From assembly GCA_030151165.1 (NCBI GenBank), contig JASLEM010000536.1:1-14461 (forward strand): a stretch of DNA of 14,461 bases, in the 5' to 3' direction. The notes beneath the pieces are model-generated. The model was not told where the DNA came from, made no database searches, and saw nothing but the letters and a program-made list of their open reading frames with translations. The first letter of the stretch is position 1; each line of letters opens with the position of its first letter. This DNA comes from Burkholderiaceae bacterium (GTDB lineage Bacteria > Pseudomonadota > Gammaproteobacteria > Burkholderiales > Burkholderiaceae). Below, piece by piece: positions 13,316 to 14,461 of this stretch. A program made the translations under genes and the position numbers.

Positions 13316-13333
13316 ATGAATCGACGGATTCAT
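13316..13333. promoter_or_regulatory. Operator-like dyad ATGAATC-GACG-GATTCAT
   Basis: A perfect 7-bp inverted repeat with a 4-bp spacer, two helical turns from the dyad at 13296-13311. GAATC also occurs directly at 13310-13314, adding a third half-site. Likely a protein-binding site; the regulator is unknown. Confidence 0.5.
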
Positions 13334-13572
13334 GCGGGTTGCAGCCGACTTCCGGACGAATCTTCGGCCTCGATGTAACGGTCGGAAAGTGTTGTGGACG
13401 GGTTTGTCGATCGCGTGTCGATACGCTTGATCTGGGCTTCAACTGGTCATGTCGAAGATAAAATATCGTCCAGTCGGATCGCGTCGCGGCGGACGTTCGG
13501 CGGCCTGCGTGAGTGCGCGAGTGGGCGCAAGGCGCCGACCGCGATGCGGTTCGGCGTGCCGCGCAGGGCGCT

Positions 13573-13608
13573 CTCGGGTGGGGCGGCGGCGTCGCGCCGC
13601 GGCCCGAG
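13573..13608 (-). terminator. Strong GC hairpin right after the gspF stop
   Basis: Arms 13581-13591 and 13595-13605 pair at 10 of 11 positions around a 3-base loop. An alternative outer stem CTCGGG/CCCGAG (13573-13578 with 13603-13608) can also form. It begins at the base next to the gspF TAA. No T-run follows on the minus strand, so it is a probable 3'-end structure or non-canonical terminator. Confidence 0.5.
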
Positions 13609-14461
13609 TTACTTGACGAAGTCGTTGAGCTGGATGATCGGCAGCAGAACCGACAGCACGATCATCATCACGACGCCGCCCATCGCCACGATCAGCAGCG
13701 GCTCGAGCAGCGTCGCGAGCGCGAACGCGCGGCGCTGCACCTCGCTGCTCAGCTGCTTGGCGGCGCGATCGAGCATCACGGGCAGCTGGCCCGTCTGCTC
13801 GCCCAGGCGCGCGAACATCGCGAGCAGCCCCGGGAAGCGCTTGTGCGCGGCGAGCGCGGAGGCCAGCGGGGCGCCTTCGCGCACCTGCACCAGTGCCTCC
13901 ATCGCGTCGGCGCGCATCGCGTGGTTCGACAGCGTCTCCGCCGCCGCCTGCAGCGCCTTCAGGATCGGCACCCCGGCACCGGCCAGCATCGCGAGCGTGC
14001 CCGCGAAGCGCGACGCGTTGTAGCCGCGCGTGAGCCGCCCGACGAGCGGGACGTTGAGCACCGCGGCATCGAAGCGGCGGCGGAAGTTCGGCTGGCGCAG
14101 CGCCGCGCCGAACGTGAACGACGCCACCACCAGCACGGCCGCCACCAGCAGGCCCCACTGCCGCACGAACGCGCTGATCGCGAGCATCATGACCGTCAGG
14201 AACGGCAGCGCGTGCTTGCCGTTCGCGAACACGGATGCGACCTGCGGCACGACGTAGGTGACGAGGAAAGTGACGATGATCACCGCGATGACCGAGACGA
14301 TCAGCGGATACAGCATCGCGCCGATCAGCTTGCCCTTGAGCGACTGGCGCTCCTCGAGGTCGTCGGCCAGGCGCTCCAGCACGCGGCCGAGCGCGCCGCT
14401 CTGCTCGCCGGCGGCGACCACCGCGCGGTAGACGTCGTCGAACTCGCGCGGCACGCTGCCG
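13609..14461 (-). CDS. gspF: Type II secretion inner-membrane platform protein GspF (C-terminal part, truncated by window end)
   Basis: About 283 codons are visible; the gene's 5' part lies beyond the window. The frame is open through base 14461, so the GTG at 14454 is not the real start. It shows the end of the first T2SSF domain (AGEQSGALGRVLERLADDLEERQ), a long hydrophobic pair around VTYVVPQVASVFANGKHALP (a GspF rather than PilC style), and the second T2SSF domain (FAGTLAMLAGAGVPILKAL, then LGEQTGQLPVMLDRAA). A final membrane helix (LLIVAMGGVVMMIVLSVLLP) follows and the protein ends in NDFVK. GspF is the platform that couples the GspE ATPase to pseudopilus assembly. No gspG follows; instead come a hairpin and the chitinase region. 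The chitinases are plausible cargo. Confidence 0.93.
   Translation of the reverse strand, partial: GSVPREFDDVYRAVVAAGEQSGALGRVLERLADDLEERQSLKGKLIGAMLYPLIVSVIAVIIVTFLVTYVVPQVASVFANGKHALPFLTVMMLAISAFVRQWGLLVAAVLVVASFTFGAALRQPNFRRRFDAAVLNVPLVGRLTRGYNASRFAGTLAMLAGAGVPILKALQAAAETLSNHAMRADAMEALVQVREGAPLASALAAHKRFPGLLAMFARLGEQTGQLPVMLDRAAKQLSSEVQRRAFALATLLEPLLIVAMGGVVMMIVLSVLLPIIQLNDFVK

Larger units (their letters stand above)
13042..13608. other. Long noncoding interval upstream of the chitinase genes, with AT-rich core
   Basis: No credible gene is present in these 567 bases between gspF and the chitinases (both minus strand). Bases 13201-13260 are only about 38% GC, against about 70% in the genes. 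The interval contains a hairpin after gspF, two dyads spaced 21 bp apart, a TTGACA beside an A/T tract, and a 13-bp palindrome (CTTCGA-A-TCGAAG, 13163-13175). I read it as the chitinase promoter/operator region. An uncharacterised small RNA cannot be excluded. Confidence 0.6.

Noticed and set aside
13394..13608. Plus-strand open frame starting at 13394 in the intergenic region and running into the gspF antisense
   Set aside because: Most of its length is antisense to gspF, with no recognisable domain and no ribosome binding site.

Overview
The window is a GC-rich (roughly 70%), densely coded bacterial chromosome segment. The gene families, the GC level, the tandem secreted GH18 chitinases and a type II secretion gene fit a chitin-degrading betaproteobacterium of the order Burkholderiales (Roseateles/Mitsuaria/Rubrivivax-like). 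The order is an inference from protein style; no rRNA or other taxonomic marker is present. I see no tRNA, rRNA, CRISPR array, insertion sequence or phage gene.

Layout. (1) 1-1344 (+): 3' part of a GGDEF-EAL cyclic-di-GMP protein with a degenerate GGDKF and a mostly intact EAL catalytic set. (2) 1381-2286 (-): cN-I-type 5'-nucleotidase, and 2374-2955 (-): small DUF308/HdeD-like membrane protein. (3) 3092-5187 (+): an OmpR-family response regulator and sensor kinase of the CusR/CusS heavy-metal type, overlapping by 4 bp and divergent from the DUF308 gene. A 20-bp dyad that closely matches a CusR/CopR box lies between the divergent genes. (4) 5307-6020 (+): CPBP-family membrane protease; 6088-6555 (+): VOC/glyoxalase-fold protein with an export signal. 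(5) 6576-7583 (-): Lon-like AAA+ ATPase without a protease domain, whose Walker-B glutamate is replaced by lysine. (6) 7956-9292 (+): ECF sigma factor translationally overlapped with an RskA-type anti-sigma factor, followed by a DUF4349 lipoprotein (9358-10200). (7) 10278-11648 and 11755-13041 (-): two secreted GH18 chitinases that share a signal peptide/CBM5-12/Pro-rich-linker front end but have different catalytic domains. (8) 13042-13608: a long AT-enriched regulatory interval. (9) 13609-14461 (-): C-terminal part of GspF, the inner-membrane platform of the type II secretion system.

How the parts fit. T2SS is the usual export route for chitinases in Gram-negative bacteria, so gspF beside two signal-peptide-bearing chitinases makes a plausible secretion/substrate neighbourhood. 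The interval upstream of the chitinases holds a -35-like TTGACA beside an A/T-rich tract and two dyads exactly 21 bp apart, a good candidate for regulated chitinase expression. The two-component pair probably controls its own gene and perhaps the DUF308 gene. Several genes (5'-nucleotidase, response regulator, CPBP) have a -10-like hexamer ending 6-8 bp before the ATG and no Shine-Dalgarno sequence, suggesting leaderless mRNAs.

No wholly new system is obvious. The most unusual signals are the Walker-B substitution in the AAA+ protein, the box-like dyad at the two-component locus, the phased dyads upstream of the chitinases, and the exported VOC protein.
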